Assembly: GCA_009268125.1 (NCBI GenBank)
Contig: WBOU01000001.1
Coordinates: 434,001-498,000, forward strand
Length of the DNA: 64,000 nt
Direction: 5' to 3'
From: Chloroflexia bacterium SDU3-3
Lineage (GTDB): Bacteria; Chloroflexota; Chloroflexia; Chloroflexales; Roseiflexaceae
Shown: positions 52,775 to 61,346 of the stretch, one piece after another
Layout: every line of letters begins with the position of its first letter
Numbering within the stretch: the stretch's first letter is position 1
Notes under the pieces: model-generated
The model's database searches: none
Seen by the model: only the letters and a program-made list of their open reading frames with translations
Told to the model about the DNA's origin: nothing
Translations under genes and position numbers: made by a program

Positions 52775-53188
52775 ATGAGCATCCAGGTTCTTATCCTCTG
52801 CACCGGCAACTCGGCGCGCTCGCAGATGGCCGAGGCATTGCTGCGCGAGATTGCAGGCGACCGCATGGATGTGTTTAGCGCGGGCAGCAAGCCCTCGGTG
52901 GTCAACCCCACGGCGATCATCGCGATGGCCGAGCGCGGCATCGACATCGGCGGCTACCGCTCGAAGCATCTGAGCGAGTTCTTGCAGCAGCCATTTGATT
53001 ATGTCATCACCGTGTGCGACAACGCCGCCGAAGCCTGCCCGCTCTTCCCCGGCCCGGCGCGGCGCATCCACTGGAGCTTCCCCGACCCGGCGGCGGTGGA
53101 GGGCAGCGCCGAGGAAACATTGGCCGCCTTCCGCATCGTGCGCGATGCCATCGAGCAGCAGCTGCGCAGCTGGGCCGCCACCCTCTAG
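52775..53188 (+). CDS. arsC: Arsenate reductase, thioredoxin-coupled (low-molecular-weight phosphatase fold)
   Basis: 137 residues from the ATG at 52775 (AGGAGAAAT upstream; an ATG at 52727 adds 16 residues without support). The P-loop is LILCTGNSARSQMAEALLRE, with nucleophile Cys9 and Arg15 in CX5R. Cys81 and Cys88 lie in ITVCDNAAEACPLFPG, at the positions used for the disulfide relay in thioredoxin-linked ArsC, and the ending matches. In this group the residue before Arg is often Cys; here it is Ala14. It reduces arsenate to arsenite in the cytoplasm. No ars efflux gene is next to it; an ArsR-type gene lies 7 kb away. No operon partner is visible. Confidence 0.9.
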   Translation: MSIQVLILCTGNSARSQMAEALLREIAGDRMDVFSAGSKPSVVNPTAIIAMAERGIDIGGYRSKHLSEFLQQPFDYVITVCDNAAEACPLFPGPARRIHWSFPDPAAVEGSAEETLAAFRIVRDAIEQQLRSWAATL

Positions 53189-53390
53189 CTCGACAGCGGC
53201 GGCGCGGCGCACCCCCAGCCGCGCTGCCCACTCCTCCCTTGCCAACCCACACCGCAAAAGATAGCGCCCGGCCAACCGCCTATCGAGCCTAGCCCGATAG
53301 GCACTCAGCCAACGCGTGCGCTACAAAAGAAAGTTGAGAACAGCACCCAGCGGCGGCGCTTCAGCTGATCGCTTGCATAGAACAGAAATC

Positions 53391-53407
53391 ACGACAGGTT
53401 CTGTCGT
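53391..53407 (+). promoter_or_regulatory. Operator-like dyad upstream of the WYL regulator
   Basis: ACGACAG (53391-53397) and CTGTCGT (53401-53407) form a perfect dyad with a 3-bp centre. A -10-like TAGGAT follows at 53419-53424, about 40 nt before the ATG. The position fits autoregulation by the WYL protein. Confidence 0.55.
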
Positions 53408-53464
53408 ATTCCTCTGCTAGGATACGCTTATCCCAGAAGGACAAGAAGGCTGAGGGAGCGCACA

Positions 53465-54445
53465 ATGGCGAATACGGCGACTCGGTTGATAACCCTGATC
53501 ATGCTACTTCAGCGCCAGCCAAATCAAACCGCCGCACAGCTTGCCCAGGAACTTGCGGTGTCGGTGCGGACCGTGCAGCGCTACATCGCGATGCTGGAGG
53601 AGATCGGCATCCCCGTGTACGCCGAGCGCGGCCCCCATGGCGGCTACGCGCTCGTGCGTGGCTACAAGATGCCGCCGCTGATCTTCACGCCCGAGGAGGC
53701 GGTGGCGGTGTCGCTCGGAACCAGCCTGCTGGAGGAGATCTGGGGACGCCTGTACCAGGAGGGGGCGCGCGGTGCGCTGGCCAAGATCGAGAACGTGCTG
53801 CCCGACGACCAGCGCCACGAGGTCGCATGGGCGCGCCAGAACGTGCTCTCGATCGGCACCAACTGGCTCGACCCTAATCTCGCCGTGTCCTACCTGGGGC
53901 AGCTGCGCGATGCCATTCGTGAGCGGCAGCGTATCTGCATACACTACCGGACGCGCAGCCAGCCCGAAGCCGAGCAGCGCGATGTCGACCCCTACAAGCT
54001 GGTGTCGCGATGGGGCTGGCAGTACTGCATCGGCTACTGCCACGCGCGCCAGGAACCCCGTACCTTCCGGCTCGATCGCATTGTGGCGCTCAAACGCTTG
54101 GATCAGACCTTCCCTGAACCGACCCACTTTGACCTTGCGGCCTACTTGGCCAGCAATCCCTTCTTCCAGGCCACCGTCCGGGTGCGGCTACGCTTCGGGG
54201 CAGCGGCGGCAGCGGTAGTGCTCGACAACCGCGTGTACTGGGAAAGCATAGAGGAGCAGCCAGATGGTGCGCTGGTGGTCAGTTTCACCGCGCCCGATCT
54301 GGAAGCGGCAGCCGGGCAAGTGCTGCGGGTTGGACTTGGCAGCACCATTATCGAGCCCGAAGGATTGCGCGCGCTGGTCCACGCCCAGGCTAGCGCGCTT
54401 GCCAACCATTTTGGTACAGAGCAGGATCTCGAAGGCGAACAATAG
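53465..54445 (+). CDS. WYL-domain (YafY-type) transcriptional regulator
   Basis: 326 residues. An N-terminal helix-turn-helix (about 8-60, TAAQLAQELAVSVRTVQRYI) is followed by a WYL domain (about 140-225, RICIHYRTRSQPEAEQRDVD, then YKLVSRWGWQYCIGYCHARQ and RTFRLDRIVALKRL) and a C-terminal WCX-type extension. WYL domains sense a nucleotide, nucleic acid or small ligand. The gene is followed 24 nt later by an epoxide hydrolase that it probably controls. The dyad upstream is a likely binding site. Confidence 0.88.
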   Translation: MANTATRLITLIMLLQRQPNQTAAQLAQELAVSVRTVQRYIAMLEEIGIPVYAERGPHGGYALVRGYKMPPLIFTPEEAVAVSLGTSLLEEIWGRLYQEGARGALAKIENVLPDDQRHEVAWARQNVLSIGTNWLDPNLAVSYLGQLRDAIRERQRICIHYRTRSQPEAEQRDVDPYKLVSRWGWQYCIGYCHARQEPRTFRLDRIVALKRLDQTFPEPTHFDLAAYLASNPFFQATVRVRLRFGAAAAAVVLDNRVYWESIEEQPDGALVVSFTAPDLEAAAGQVLRVGLGSTIIEPEGLRALVHAQASALANHFGTEQDLEGEQ

Positions 54446-54469
54446 CAGCGCAGCACAAGGAGAGATGAT

Positions 54470-55609
54470 ATGACCGTTCAACCGTTTATGATCAGCATTT
54501 CCGAGGCCGACCTGACCGATCTCCACGAGCGGCTGGCCCGCACCCGCTGGATTGAAGCTGCCGAGGAGGATGGCTGGACATACGGCATCGACCGCGCATA
54601 CCTGCAGGAGCTAGCCCGCCACTGGCAGCAGGGCTACGACTGGCGACAGCACGAGGCCGGGCTTAACCGCCTGCCTCAGTTTCGAGCCGAGGTAGGGGGT
54701 GTGGGCATCCACTTCATCCATCAGCGCGGCAGCGGCCCCAACCCCACGCCACTGCTGCTGCTCCATGGCTTCCCCGACTCGTTCTACCGCTACCACAAGG
54801 TCATCGATCGGCTGGCCAACCCTGCAAACTATGGCGGCGACCCAAGCGCATCATTTGATGTGATCGTGCCATCCATCCCTGGCACCGGCTTCTCCGACCG
54901 CGTCACGATGGATGCCGAGGCGAACGCCGATCTGTTTGCCCAACTTATGACCGAGGTGCTGGGGTACGAGCGCTTTATCTCGGCGGGCGGCGACCATGGG
55001 GCGATTATCACCCAGGCGCTCGCGCGCAGACACCCCCAACTGCTGATCGGCATCCACCTGACCGATGTGGGCTACCCCGATCAGTCGACAGATTTCTCAA
55101 CGCTCTCGCCCGCCGAGATCGAGATGGCCCAGTGGGTGCAGAAGTGGTTTATGGAAGAGGGGATCGGCGTAAACATGATCATGGCCACCAAGCCGCAGAC
55201 CTTGGCCTTCGGGCTGAACGACTCGCCGATCGGTCTGGCCGCCTGGCTGGTCAGCTACGCCAGCGGAGGGGTGAAGGGCAAGGCCGAGTTTAAGACCCGC
55301 TTTCCCGCCGATGAGGTGCTGACCAATGTGATGATCTACTGGGTGACGCAGACCTTTCACACCGCAGCCCGGGCCTATTATGCCAACGCTCATATCGCTC
55401 ACGGGGGATCGATCAAGGCGAGCGCCGCCGTGCCAGCTGCCGTGGCCCACTGCCCCTACGATCCGCCGCTGCCACGCGAGTGGGCCGCGCGCCAGGTCAA
55501 TCTGGTGCACTTCACCGACTTTCCGCGCGGGGGGCATTTCATGGCATGGGAAGAGCCAGAGCTGTACGCCGCCGATCTTCACAACTTTGTGCGAACACTG
55601 CGCGCCTAA
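54470..55609 (+). CDS. Epoxide hydrolase, alpha/beta-hydrolase fold with EHN domain
   Basis: 379 residues; ATG preceded by AGGAGAG. The N-terminal EHN domain (about 5-110) is typical of EphA/juvenile-hormone-type epoxide hydrolases. HGFPDSFYRYHKVI (about 99-112) is the oxyanion-hole motif. The nucleophile is Asp175 in AGGDHGAIIT and the base is His356 in RGGHFMAWEEPE. It should open epoxides to diols in the cytoplasm; the exact epoxide is unknown. The upstream WYL gene is 24 nt away, so they form an operon. Confidence 0.88.
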   Translation: MTVQPFMISISEADLTDLHERLARTRWIEAAEEDGWTYGIDRAYLQELARHWQQGYDWRQHEAGLNRLPQFRAEVGGVGIHFIHQRGSGPNPTPLLLLHGFPDSFYRYHKVIDRLANPANYGGDPSASFDVIVPSIPGTGFSDRVTMDAEANADLFAQLMTEVLGYERFISAGGDHGAIITQALARRHPQLLIGIHLTDVGYPDQSTDFSTLSPAEIEMAQWVQKWFMEEGIGVNMIMATKPQTLAFGLNDSPIGLAAWLVSYASGGVKGKAEFKTRFPADEVLTNVMIYWVTQTFHTAARAYYANAHIAHGGSIKASAAVPAAVAHCPYDPPLPREWAARQVNLVHFTDFPRGGHFMAWEEPELYAADLHNFVRTLRA

Positions 55610-55983
55610 GCTGCTTTAACGCCCAGCCATAGCGGGGAGCAGCGATCGGTGCGTGCCGCGCACCAGCTCGGCTTTCTCTTGCCCAAACAGCATCCAGCAG
55701 GCCGCCGAGCGCAACCCACCGAGAGTCAGCCGGGTTGCACTCGGTGCGAACTTGAGCAGAGTTGCAGCTTGCGCCGATTGGGCCTCGCCTCGCAGTTTAT
55801 GCGGTTTTTTGTGCGGTTTTATGGTTAAAAAAGTGTAGATCTTTTGCCCACTCCATGCTGTAATACCTCTGCACCCCACGCGCCAATGAAGGACCGACCG
55901 TGCCACCCCCGAACGGAGAAGAGCGGGGCTGGCATGACCAGCGCTGGGATGCGCATGAGCGAAGCAGAGAAGGAGTAACCCCC
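55610..55983. other. Intergenic region between epoxide hydrolase and chloroperoxidase-like genes
   Basis: 374 bp. No frame looks coding to me. GC content falls towards 55,790-55,860, which may hold the promoter of the next gene. Nothing else is seen. Confidence 0.5.
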
Positions 55984-56823
55984 ATGCCATTCATCACCGT
56001 AAAAGACGGAACCGAGATCTATTACAAAGACTGGGGCACCGGGCAGCCGGTGGTCTTCAGCCACGGCTGGCCGCTGACCGCCGACGCCTGGGAGTCGCAG
56101 ATGATGTTCTTGGGCAGCCAGGGCTACCGTGTGATCGCCCACGACCGCCGTGGCCATGGCCGGTCGAGCCAGCCCTGGGATGGCAACGAGATGAACACCT
56201 ACGCCGACGACCTGGCCGCGCTGATCGAGCACCTCGATCTGAAGGATGCCGTGCTGGTGGGGCACTCCACCGGCGGCGGCGAGGTGGCGCGCTACATCGG
56301 CAGGCACGGCACCGCGCGGGTGGCCAAGGCCGTGCTGGTGGGCGCGGTGCCGCCGATCATGCTGAAGACCGAGGCCTACCCCGGCGGGCTGCCCATGGAG
56401 GTGTTCGACGGCATCCGCGCGGGCGTCTCCGGCGACCGCTCGCAGTTCTTTAAAGACCTGACCACGGCCTTCTTCGGCGCGAACCGCCCGGGGTCGCAGG
56501 TGTCGCAGGGCATGCGCGACTCGTTCTGGCACCAGGGCATGCAGGGCGGGCTGAAGAGCCTGTACGACTGCATCACAGCCTTCTCGGAGACCGACTTCAC
56601 CGAGGATCTGAAGCGGTTCGACATCCCCACCCTGTTCATCCACGGCGACGACGACCAGATCGTGCCGATCGACGCAGCCGCGCGCACCGCCGCCAAGCTG
56701 GTGAAGGGCGCGACTCTGAAGGAGTACCCCGGCGGCGGCCACGGGCTGGCCGACACCCACAAAGAGCAGCTCAACCAGGATCTGCTGGCATTCATCCAGT
56801 CCAGCAGCGAGCGCGCCGTCTAG
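55984..56823 (+). CDS. Alpha/beta hydrolase, non-heme chloroperoxidase-like
   Basis: 279 residues from [20 protein letters not shown] (ATG at 55984 after AAGGAG; a longer frame to 55900 is dropped). The catalytic triad is Ser95 ([14 protein letters not shown]), an Asp in [12 protein letters not shown] and the His of [12 protein letters not shown]. This pattern is that of the cofactor-free haloperoxidases/perhydrolases. In vivo they most likely hydrolyse esters or lactones. It is a separate transcription unit from the epoxide hydrolase or a weakly coupled one, and is followed 23 nt later by another hydrolase. Confidence 0.88.
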   Translation: MPFITVKDGTEIYYKDWGTGQPVVFSHGWPLTADAWESQMMFLGSQGYRVIAHDRRGHGRSSQPWDGNEMNTYADDLAALIEHLDLKDAVLVGHSTGGGEVARYIGRHGTARVAKAVLVGAVPPIMLKTEAYPGGLPMEVFDGIRAGVSGDRSQFFKDLTTAFFGANRPGSQVSQGMRDSFWHQGMQGGLKSLYDCITAFSETDFTEDLKRFDIPTLFIHGDDDQIVPIDAAARTAAKLVKGATLKEYPGGGHGLADTHKEQLNQDLLAFIQSSSERAV

Positions 56824-56846
56824 CGATATGGGGAAGGAGTGCGCCC

Positions 56847-57674
56847 ATGGCAACCAGAACTATCGTACTCATCCACGGCCTTTCGGTCAGCAAACACAGC
56901 TGGGATGGCTGGGCAGCCCACTATGCGGCCCAGGGCTACCGCGTGATCGCGCCGGTCTACCACCCAGGGCTCGATAAGCCTTTCGAGATCCTGCGGCAGA
57001 ACGTCGATGACCCGATCCTGCAAGCGATCACGCTCCCCCAGGTGATCGCGCACCTGGTGGACACGATCTCGGCGCTGGATGAGCAGCCGATTATCATGGG
57101 CCACTCGTTCGGCGGGCTGCTCACCCAGCTCATGCTGCAGCGCGGGCTGGGCGTGGCGGGCATCGCCATCGACAGCGCGCCGCCCAAGGGCGTGCTGCCG
57201 ACGCAGTGGTCGTTCCTGCGCTCGGCGTGGCCTGCGGTGAACCCGCTGATCCCGGCGAGCACACCGTGGATGATGACCTTCGAGCAGTTCCAGTACGCCT
57301 GGGTGCACCCGCTGCCGCTCGACCAGCAGCGCGCCGCCTACGAGTCGATCATCGTGCCCGAGTCGCGGGGCCTGTACCGCAGCGCCCTGACCGATGATGC
57401 CAAGGTGGAGTGGAACAAGGCGCGCGCGCCGCTGCTGCTGATCGGTGGAGAGCAGGATCACATCCTGCCCGCCGCGCTGAACCGCGCAAACTACCAGAAG
57501 TACGCCCACGCCGACGCGATCACCGAGTACAAAGAGTTCCCAGGCCGCACCCACTACACCGTCGTGGCGGGCGAGAGCTGGGAGGAGGTGGCCGACTACG
57601 CGCTCGACTGGGCGGTGGCGGCCCAGGCGCTAGGCGCGAAGCGTGCCATAGGCGGCGCGACCATGCCGATCTAG
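56847..57674 (+). CDS. Alpha/beta hydrolase
   Basis: 275 residues; AAGGAG is 7 nt before the ATG. The start TIVLIHGLSVSKHSWDGWAA carries the HG oxyanion motif. The nucleophile is Ser87 in IIMGHSFGGLLTQLML. The acid is in IGGEQDHILP and the His in PGRTHYTVVAGESWEEVADY. It is a serine esterase or thioesterase type of unknown substrate and lies 23 nt after the chloroperoxidase-like gene, presumably in the same operon. It is not closely similar to that neighbour. Confidence 0.85.
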   Translation: MATRTIVLIHGLSVSKHSWDGWAAHYAAQGYRVIAPVYHPGLDKPFEILRQNVDDPILQAITLPQVIAHLVDTISALDEQPIIMGHSFGGLLTQLMLQRGLGVAGIAIDSAPPKGVLPTQWSFLRSAWPAVNPLIPASTPWMMTFEQFQYAWVHPLPLDQQRAAYESIIVPESRGLYRSALTDDAKVEWNKARAPLLLIGGEQDHILPAALNRANYQKYAHADAITEYKEFPGRTHYTVVAGESWEEVADYALDWAVAAQALGAKRAIGGATMPI

Positions 57675-57681
57675 ACGCACA

Positions 57682-57765
57682 GCGGGCGCGCGGCCACTGG
57701 CCACGCGCCCGCCGCAGCGCTAAGCACGATAGACAGAGGGAGGAGCGGCAACGCCCCTCCCTTTT
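57682..57765 (+). terminator. Double hairpin terminator after the hydrolase operon
   Basis: A first stem GCGGGCGCG (57682-57690) with 57704-57712 is followed by a second near-perfect stem (GGGAGG 57738-57743 with CCTCCC 57756-57761 and inner GCG/CGC pairs) that ends in CTTTTC. The second has the standard intrinsic terminator shape. Confidence 0.7.
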
Positions 57766-57778
57766 CGCTGCGCGCCGC

Positions 57779-58747
57779 CTACCAGGCGTAGGCGTTCGGA
57801 GCCTCGCCGCCCGGGCCAGGCCAGATCTCGTCGAGGCGGGCCAGCGTCTCATCCGAGAGCGTGATCTCCAAAGCGCGCAGCGAGCCATCCAGCTGCTCCA
57901 TGGTGCGCGGCCCGATGATCGGTGCCGTCACCACCGGGTTCTTCAGCAGCCAGGCCAGCGCCACATCGGCAGGCTTCTCGCCCAGATCCTTGCAGAGCTG
58001 CTCGTAGGACTCCAGCTGGGGGCGGTACTTCTCGATCTGCTTCTGCTGGCGCTCATCGGCGCGGCGGCCCTCCGTCACCTTCTGCAGCACGCCGCCCAGC
58101 AGGCCGCCGCCCAGCGGGCTCCAGGGGATGATGCCCAGCCCATAGTGGCGGCAGGCGGGGATGACCTCAAGCTCGATGGTGCGGGCGTTGAGGTTGTAGA
58201 GGCTCTGCTCGGAGACGAGGCCCATGAAGTGGCGGGGCGCGGCGCTGCCCTGGGCCGTGGCGATGTCCCAGCCCGCAAAGTTGCTGCTGCCGACATAGAG
58301 CACCTTGCCCTCGCGCACCAGCTGCTCCATGGCCTGCCAGACCTCCTCCCAGGGGGTCGAGCGGTCGATGTGGTGCATCTGGTACAGGTCGATATGGTCG
58401 GTCTGCAGGCGGCGCAGGCTATCCTCGCAGGCCTTGCGGATGTGGTAGGCCGAGAGCCGCAGGTCGTTGGGGCCGTCGCCCATCTTGCCATAGACCTTGG
58501 TGGCGATCACCACCTGATCGCGACGCCCGCCCTGGGCGAACCAGCGCCCGATGATCTGCTCGGTGATGCCCTCGCCCTGCTTCCAGCCGTAGACATTGGC
58601 CGTGTCGAAGAAGTTGATCCCCAGCTCCAGCGCCTTGTCCATGATCGCAAAGCTGTCGGCCTCGGTGGTGAGCGGGCCGAAGTTCATGGTGCCCAGGCAC
58701 AGTCGGCTGACGCTCAGGCCGGTGCGGCCCAGATGGGTGTACTGCAT
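57779..58747 (-). CDS. Aldo/keto reductase 3
   Basis: 322 residues from MQYTHLGRTGLSVSRLCLGT, with AAAGGA about 9 nt upstream; the longer frame to 58876 is dropped. Tetrad: Asp/Tyr in FDTANVYGWKQGEGITEQII, Lys in VVIATKVYGKMGDG and His in DLYQMHHIDRSTPWE. The C-terminal GPRTMEQLDGSLRALEI is the cofactor-binding part. The YQMHHID form and the PWEEVWQAMEQLVREGKVLY segment are of the YghZ/KAB-type branch. It converges on the hydrolase operon. Confidence 0.88.
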   Translation of the reverse strand: MQYTHLGRTGLSVSRLCLGTMNFGPLTTEADSFAIMDKALELGINFFDTANVYGWKQGEGITEQIIGRWFAQGGRRDQVVIATKVYGKMGDGPNDLRLSAYHIRKACEDSLRRLQTDHIDLYQMHHIDRSTPWEEVWQAMEQLVREGKVLYVGSSNFAGWDIATAQGSAAPRHFMGLVSEQSLYNLNARTIELEVIPACRHYGLGIIPWSPLGGGLLGGVLQKVTEGRRADERQQKQIEKYRPQLESYEQLCKDLGEKPADVALAWLLKNPVVTAPIIGPRTMEQLDGSLRALEITLSDETLARLDEIWPGPGGEAPNAYAW

Positions 58748-59142
58748 GTCGATAGTCCTTTTCTGCTGGTGAGGCAGCCATATCTTCTTCAATATGGCCT
58801 GCCGCTGCCGCTTCCTGCGCCGTCGAGGGCGGCGGGCGCACAGCAGCATCACGAACTCATCGCGCGTATCATACACAACCTAGAGCGCTCAAAGTCAAGG
58901 GGGAATATGGCTTGCGCTTCTCTTGCGCAAGCTGCCCCAGAGGCGCAGCGGCAAGCAGATCCTGCACCAGCAAAACGGTACGGTTCTACGTTCTTCTGGT
59001 AGAGAGGTTCACCCGACACATCAGCAAAGAAGGGAGGCATCTATACTGCTCGCGCATCCTCATCCAGGATAATTGCGCCATACCCACACGCGGCACAGGC
59101 CACGAGAAAAACCTACGATACGAAATTGAGAAAGGGGCGACT
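58748..59142. other. Intergenic region with small hairpin between AKR 3 and SHOCT genes
   Basis: 395 bp with no gene. A small 8-bp hairpin GCTTGCGC/GCGCAAGC lies at 58910-58932. Longer frames through this stretch to the SHOCT gene are discounted because the AAAGGGG site fixes the start at 59143. Confidence 0.4.
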
Positions 59143-59760
59143 ATGCGATCAGTACGGAATAGCCTGATCGGCTGGCTCATCTTCGGGATCGTGATCGTTC
59201 TCATCACCACCATCGCACCAACCTTTTTCTTCCAACAATCGTTTCCCTTCGGCGGCTCGGCGGGCGGGCCATTCGGAGGCTTCGACGCGCTCGGGATCAT
59301 CATCCCTATCGTCGTCGTCGCGATCATCATCCTCTCCGTCCTGCCGTTCCTACGCATGCTGTCGCCCGCCAAGATCAAGGATGGTATCCCGGCATCTGCC
59401 AAGATCCTTGAGGTGCGGGACACTGGCGCAAGCATCAACGACAACCCAATGGTACAGCTGCTGCTGGAGGTGCGCCCTGCAGGCGCTGCGCCCTACCAGG
59501 CGACGGCCAAGGCCCTCGTCTCGCGGCTCAAGGTGGGCTATCTGATGCCGGGCGGGACCGTGCAGGTCATCTACGACGCGCACAAGCCCGAGCGGGTGGA
59601 GATCACCGAGATCGACGCACCCACGCCAAATGTCGACAGCCCCACATCCGCAGGCGGTCCCGCCGCCGCGCTTGAGCAGCTGGCCGCGCTGCATGGCAAG
59701 GGCCTGATCACCGATGAGGAGTTCCAGCAGAAGCGCGCGGAGGTGCTGCGCACTATGTAG
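59143..59760 (+). CDS. Membrane protein with C-terminal SHOCT domain
   Basis: 205 residues from MRSVRNSLIGWLIFGIVIVL, with AAAGGGG about 6 nt upstream; a longer frame to 58912 is rejected. Two membrane helices (about 9-29 and 46-68) enclose an external Gly/Phe-rich loop (GGSAGGPFGGF). A soluble beta domain (about 75-150) with KILEVRDTGASINDNPMVQL is followed by a short linker and a C-terminal SHOCT helix pair (AALEQLAALHGKGLITDEEF). SHOCT motifs occur at the end of many membrane proteins and are thought to mediate oligomerisation. Function unknown. Confidence 0.78.
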   Translation: MRSVRNSLIGWLIFGIVIVLITTIAPTFFFQQSFPFGGSAGGPFGGFDALGIIIPIVVVAIIILSVLPFLRMLSPAKIKDGIPASAKILEVRDTGASINDNPMVQLLLEVRPAGAAPYQATAKALVSRLKVGYLMPGGTVQVIYDAHKPERVEITEIDAPTPNVDSPTSAGGPAAALEQLAALHGKGLITDEEFQQKRAEVLRTM

Positions 59761-59916
59761 GCTGCGCTGCAGCGAATAGGAGCTGCCCAGAGCCATGGGC
59801 CAGCATCTATCGCCGCACAGACACCCCAAGCCAGACACGCGACCACAGCTGAGATAGCTATCGCGCAGGGCTGCTACAATAGCTTCGCCAGATCACAGCA
59901 GAAGGAGCGCACCGCC

Positions 59917-60009
59917 ATGCAGCCCACCATCAAGCCGCCGCGCCTAGAGATCGGCGCGACCATCGGCATCGCTGCACCGACCTACGCCGAACAGCACCAA
60001 GGTGAATGA
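59917..60009 (+). pseudogene. Truncated duplicate of the S66 LD-carboxypeptidase start
   Basis: The first 18 codons, together with 4 nt before the ATG, are identical (58 bp, 59913-59970) to 62781-62838, the beginning of the intact gene at 62785. After MQPTIKPPRLEIGATIGI the frame carries only AAPTYAEQHQGE before a stop at 60007-60009. It retains AAGGAG before the ATG and could be translated to a 30-residue peptide. It is best read as a dead or partial duplicate. Confidence 0.8.
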
Positions 60010-60033
60010 GCGCCGATAGCGCTGGCCAACTGC

Positions 60034-60729
60034 CTAGCGCGGCCCGACATCTATGCCCCACTCATGTGCAAAGCCAGCGCGGCCCACATCGGTCAAACGT
60101 AGCGCGCGGCTCGTCGCCACGCGGCTGAGCCAGCCCTGGGAAAGCAGCCAGTCGGCCAGGGCCGCCCCAAATGCACCGGCCACGTGGTAGCGGCGCTCGC
60201 TCCAATCCAGGCAGGCGCGGGCTGCCGCCCTTCGCCCGTGCACAAGCTGCTCGCCATCGATCCCGCGCTGGGCCAGCCAGCCAATGCCCTGCGGCGTCAT
60301 GTGGTAGGGCTCGCCTGCCTGGGAAAGCAACCCGCGCTCGACCAAGCGATCGGTGAGCTGCACGCCCAGCGAGCCAGCCAGATGGTCGTAGCACGAGCGC
60401 GCAAACCGCAAAGCCCGTGCGCTTTCCGACTGGCGCAGCGATATAATCTTCGCGGGAGCCGCGATCGAGGCCAGGGTCTCCAAAGCCCGCGCCACATCGG
60501 CGCTGGCAAGCCGATAGTAGCGATGCCGCCCCGAGGCGACTACATCTATCAGCCCACCCTCGCGCAACCGCGAAAGATGAGAGCTGGCGGTCTGCGGCGT
60601 GACGCTGGCGCAGGCCGCCAGCTCGCTGGCCGTAAGCGCCCTGCCGCCAAGCAGCGCGGCAAGCATGGCGGCGCGGGCCGGATCGCCGATCAGCGCGGCG
60701 GCCTGGGCAAAGTTCGGATCTGCTGGCAT
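60034..60729 (-). CDS. ArsR-family transcriptional regulator
   Basis: 231 residues from MPADPNFAQAAALIGDPARA. A GAGGAG lies upstream; a longer frame to 60819 is dropped. The winged helix is residues 15-85 (GRALTASELAACASVTPQTA, then SSHLSRLREGGLIDV). A C-terminal helical part (about 100-225) has no recognisable metal-binding Cys pattern, so ligand type is unclear; Cys residues are single. The gene is divergent from an OsmC-family protein and is likely to regulate it. Confidence 0.85.
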   Translation of the reverse strand: MPADPNFAQAAALIGDPARAAMLAALLGGRALTASELAACASVTPQTASSHLSRLREGGLIDVVASGRHRYYRLASADVARALETLASIAAPAKIISLRQSESARALRFARSCYDHLAGSLGVQLTDRLVERGLLSQAGEPYHMTPQGIGWLAQRGIDGEQLVHGRRAAARACLDWSERRYHVAGAFGAALADWLLSQGWLSRVATSRALRLTDVGRAGFAHEWGIDVGPR

Positions 60730-60769
60730 ACTTCCATGCTCCTCTAACCAATGGCGCTCTACAATAGGT

Positions 60770-60812
60770 CTATCGATGATAGCACGCCAGCCCTTCGATA
60801 GCGGTCGAAGGG
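60770..60812 (+). promoter_or_regulatory. Operator-like dyad and hairpin between arsR-type and osmC-type genes
   Basis: CTATC (60770-60774) and GATAG (60778-60782) form a dyad with a GAT centre, in the middle of the divergent spacer. An 8-bp hairpin CCCTTCGA/TCGAAGGG (60791-60798 with 60805-60812) follows in the osmC-type 5' leader. Confidence 0.4.
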
Positions 60813-60839
60813 TGGCCAAGGCAGAGGGGCGATCCTTTC

Positions 60840-61346
60840 ATGGCAAAGCACAGAGCAACTATTCTATGGGAGCGCAATGGGGCAACGTTCAGCGACAACC
60901 GCTATAGCCGAGGCCATCGCTGGCTATTCGACGGCGGCAGCGAGGTTGCGGCCTCATCATCGCCCGCTGTCGTGCCACTGCCGCTCTCGGTGGCGGCGGC
61001 GGTCGACCCCGAAGAGGCATTTGTCGCCAGCCTGTCGAGCTGCCACATGCTATGGTTCCTATCGATCGCGTCCAAGCATGGCTACACGGTAGAAAGCTAC
61101 CGCGACGAGGCCGAGGGGATGATGGGCTACGACGAGGGCGGCAGGCAGCTGATGGCGCAGGTGACACTCCGCCCCATGGCGCGCTTCGCCAGCCACGACC
61201 AGCCGAGCGCGGCGGATGTGGAGGAGATGCACCGCGACGCCCACGAGCAGTGCTTCATCGCGCGCTCGGTGAAGACCGATGTGCGCTGCGAGCCTATCTA
61301 TGCAGAGCATGCGACCGACATAGCCATCAGGAGAGCACACCTATGA
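60840..61346 (+). CDS. OsmC-family protein
   Basis: 168 residues. It shows the OsmC/Ohr fold: ATILWERNGATFSDNRYSRG, then the first catalytic region FVASLSSCHMLWFLSIASKH with the peroxidatic Cys, and EQCFIARSVKTDVRCEP with the second Cys. These proteins reduce organic hydroperoxides using a thiol relay. The gene is divergent from the ArsR gene, and its stop overlaps the ATG of the following ACT-domain gene as ATGA. Confidence 0.85.
   Translation: MAKHRATILWERNGATFSDNRYSRGHRWLFDGGSEVAASSSPAVVPLPLSVAAAVDPEEAFVASLSSCHMLWFLSIASKHGYTVESYRDEAEGMMGYDEGGRQLMAQVTLRPMARFASHDQPSAADVEEMHRDAHEQCFIARSVKTDVRCEPIYAEHATDIAIRRAHL

Noticed and set aside
55616-55990. 124-residue minus-strand frame in the gap before the chloroperoxidase-like gene
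   Set aside because: No ribosome-binding site, no recognisable domain, and the start lies inside the next gene's leader.
57410-59002. 530-residue plus-strand frame through the AKR 3 gene
   Set aside because: It begins inside a hydrolase gene and crosses a terminator and a convergent gene; the minus-strand AKR has all catalytic motifs.
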